Assembly: GCF_963576545.1 (NCBI RefSeq)
Contig: NW_026870574.1
Span: 372,001-436,000 of the forward strand
Origin: Limanda limanda
Lineage: Eukaryota > Chordata > Actinopteri > Pleuronectiformes > Pleuronectidae
Length of the DNA stretch: 64,000 nucleotides
Direction of reading: 5' to 3'
Position numbers and translations under genes: made by a program. Of the stretch, positions 62,265 to 64,000 are shown one piece after another. The notes under the pieces were generated by a model, which worked only from the letters and a program-made list of their open reading frames with translations, was not told the origin of the DNA and ran no database searches. The stretch's first letter is position 1. Every line of letters starts with the position of its first letter.

Positions 62265-64000
62265 TGTGCTTTCATCCCTAACCCTAACCCTAACCCTTCC
62301 GAAAGTCGGAGAAGCTCAAGGATGGTACCGATCGATGCGCGCTACCCCATTTAGTGGGGGTAGAGCCTACTTGCAAGTCTCTCCGACCTTCACAAAAAAA
62401 GTTATTCAAGAATATCTCCTCAGATTTGGGGGAATTTCGTCGGTCGACCTCTTCCGAAGGTCGTACAAGCTCGGGGATGGTACCAATCGATCCGCAGGAC
62501 CCAAATTAGTCCAGATGCAACCACTTTCCAAGTCTCTCCGACCTTCACAAAAAAAGTTATTCAAGAATATCTCTTTCTCCTATGTGCTTTCATCCCTAAC
62601 CCTAACCCTAACCCTTTCGAAAGTCGGAGAAGCTCAAGGATGGTACCGATCGATGCGCGCTACCCCATTTAGTGGGGGTAGAGCCTACTTGCAAGTCTCT
62701 CCGACCTTCACAAAAAAAGTTATTCAAGAATATCTCTTTCTCCTATGTGCTTTCATCCCTAACCCTAACCCTAACCCTTCCGAAAGTCGGAGAAGCTCAA
62801 AGATGGTACCGATCGATGCGCGCTACCCCATTTAGTGGGGGTAGAGCCTACTTGCAAGTCTCTCCGACCTTCAAAAAAAAAGTTATTCAAGAATATCTCT
62901 TTCTCCTATGTGCTTTCATCCCTAACCCTAACCCTAACCCTTCCGAAAGTCGGAGAAGCTCAAGGATGGTACCGATCGATGCGCGCTACCCCATTTAGTG
63001 GGGGTAGAGCCTACTTGCAAGTCTCTCCGACCTTCACAAAAAAAGTTATTCAAGAATATCTCCTCAGATTTGGGGGAATTTCGTCGGTCGACCTCTTCCG
63101 AAGGTCGTACAAGCTCGGGGATGGTACCAATCGATCCGCAGGACCCAAATTAATCCAGATGCAACCACTTTCCAAGTCTCTCCGACCTTCACAAAAAAAG
63201 TTATTCAAGAATATCTCTTTCTCCTATGTGCTTTCATCCCTAACCCTAACCCTAACCCTTCCGAAAGTCGGAGAAGCTCAAGGATGGTACCGATCGATGC
63301 GCGCAACCCCATTTAGTGGGGGTAGAGCCTACTTGCAAGTCTCTCCGACCTTCACAAAAAAAGTTATTCAAGAATATCTCCTCAGATTTGGGGGAATTTC
63401 GTCGGTCGACCTCTTTCGAAGGTCGTACAAGCTCGGGGATGGTACCAATCGATCCGCAGGACCCAAATTAGTCCAGATGCAACCACTTTCCAAGTCTCTC
63501 CGACCTTCACAAAAAAAGTTATTCAAGAATATCTCTTTCTCCTATGTGCTTTCATCCCTAACCCTAACCCTAACCCTTCCGAAAGTCGGAAAAGCTCAAG
63601 GATGGTACCGATCGATGCGCGCTACCCCATTTAGTGGGGGTAGAGTCTACTTGCAAGTCTCTCCGACCTTCACAAAAAAAGTTATTCAAGAATATCTCTT
63701 TCTCCTATGTGCTTTCATCCCTAACCCTAACCCTAACCCTTCCGAAAGTCGGAGAAGCTCAAGGATGGTACTGATCGATGCGCGCAACCCCATTTAGTGG
63801 GGGTAGAGCCTACTTGCAAGTCTCTCCGACCTTCACAAAAAAAGTTATTCAAGAATATCTCCTCAGATTTGGGGGAATTTCGTCGGTCGACCTCTTCCGA
63901 AGGTCGTACAAGCTCGGGGATGGTACCAATCGATCCGCAGGACCCAAATTAGTCCTGATGCAACCACTTTCCAAGTCTCTCCGACCTTCACAAAAAAAGT
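62265..64000 (+). repeat. Telomere-motif satellite array, right block
   Basis: The same A/B satellite continues in the same orientation to the window edge. From about 62.67 kb on it matches 51.58-52.90 kb at an offset of 11,094 bp. Both carry the variants CTTCAAAAAAAAAG, TTAATCCAG, GGAAAAGC, TAGAGTCTAC (63646) and GGTACTGATCG in the same order. It is therefore the same superunit family that lies left of the transposon. Confidence 0.95.

Overview
This window is eukaryotic, almost certainly from a ray-finned fish and plausibly a cyprinid. About 60 of the 64 kb is one satellite DNA array, all in one orientation. It is interrupted once, at 58398-62262, by a 3,865-bp TIR-bounded insertion that carries a small intron-containing gene. 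The fish assignment rests on three things: the vertebrate telomere motif CCCTAA inside the satellite, hAT-like ends I recognise from teleost genomes, and a gene resembling the large fish-expanded family usually annotated 'sterile alpha motif domain-containing protein 3-like'. All three are family-level recognition from memory; no database search was run.

Satellite (1-58397 and 62263-64000). Two related monomers alternate: A (163 bp, or 157 bp when one CCCTAA is missing) and B (155 bp). They share a 45-bp box and have diverged elsewhere. The basic higher-order unit is A-A-B, 481 bp. Every A carries CCC(TAACCC)3 or, in the short form, CCC(TAACCC)2. Runs of A-A-B with occasional extra A or A-B units have been amplified again into local superunits. 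These are 6,265 bp at about 1.3-13 kb; a 2,087/3,049/3,049/2,568-bp series at about 14-25 kb; 2,568/4,331/4,331 bp at about 24-36 kb; 3,985 bp at about 37-50 kb; and 3,051 bp at about 52-58 kb, the last resuming beyond the insertion. Long open frames in the array come from stop-poor repeats and are not genes.

Insertion (58398-62262). It starts CACTGTAAAAA and ends with the inverted copy, flanked by a duplicated TA. Removing it and one TA restores an exact 163-bp A monomer, so the whole segment arrived as one unit. From left to right it holds a unique left arm, hAT-like remnants with a CpG-rich stretch, a four-exon plus-strand gene (227 codons, all introns GT-AG and phase 0), a roughly 32-bp minisatellite immediately after the stop codon, poly(A) signals, a roughly 68-bp tandem repeat and a subterminal hairpin. 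I see no transposase, so it looks like a non-autonomous DNA transposon that captured or carries a host-type gene. The satellite to its right continues the same superunit type as the left flank, and only one copy of the insertion is present, so it probably landed after the local amplification.
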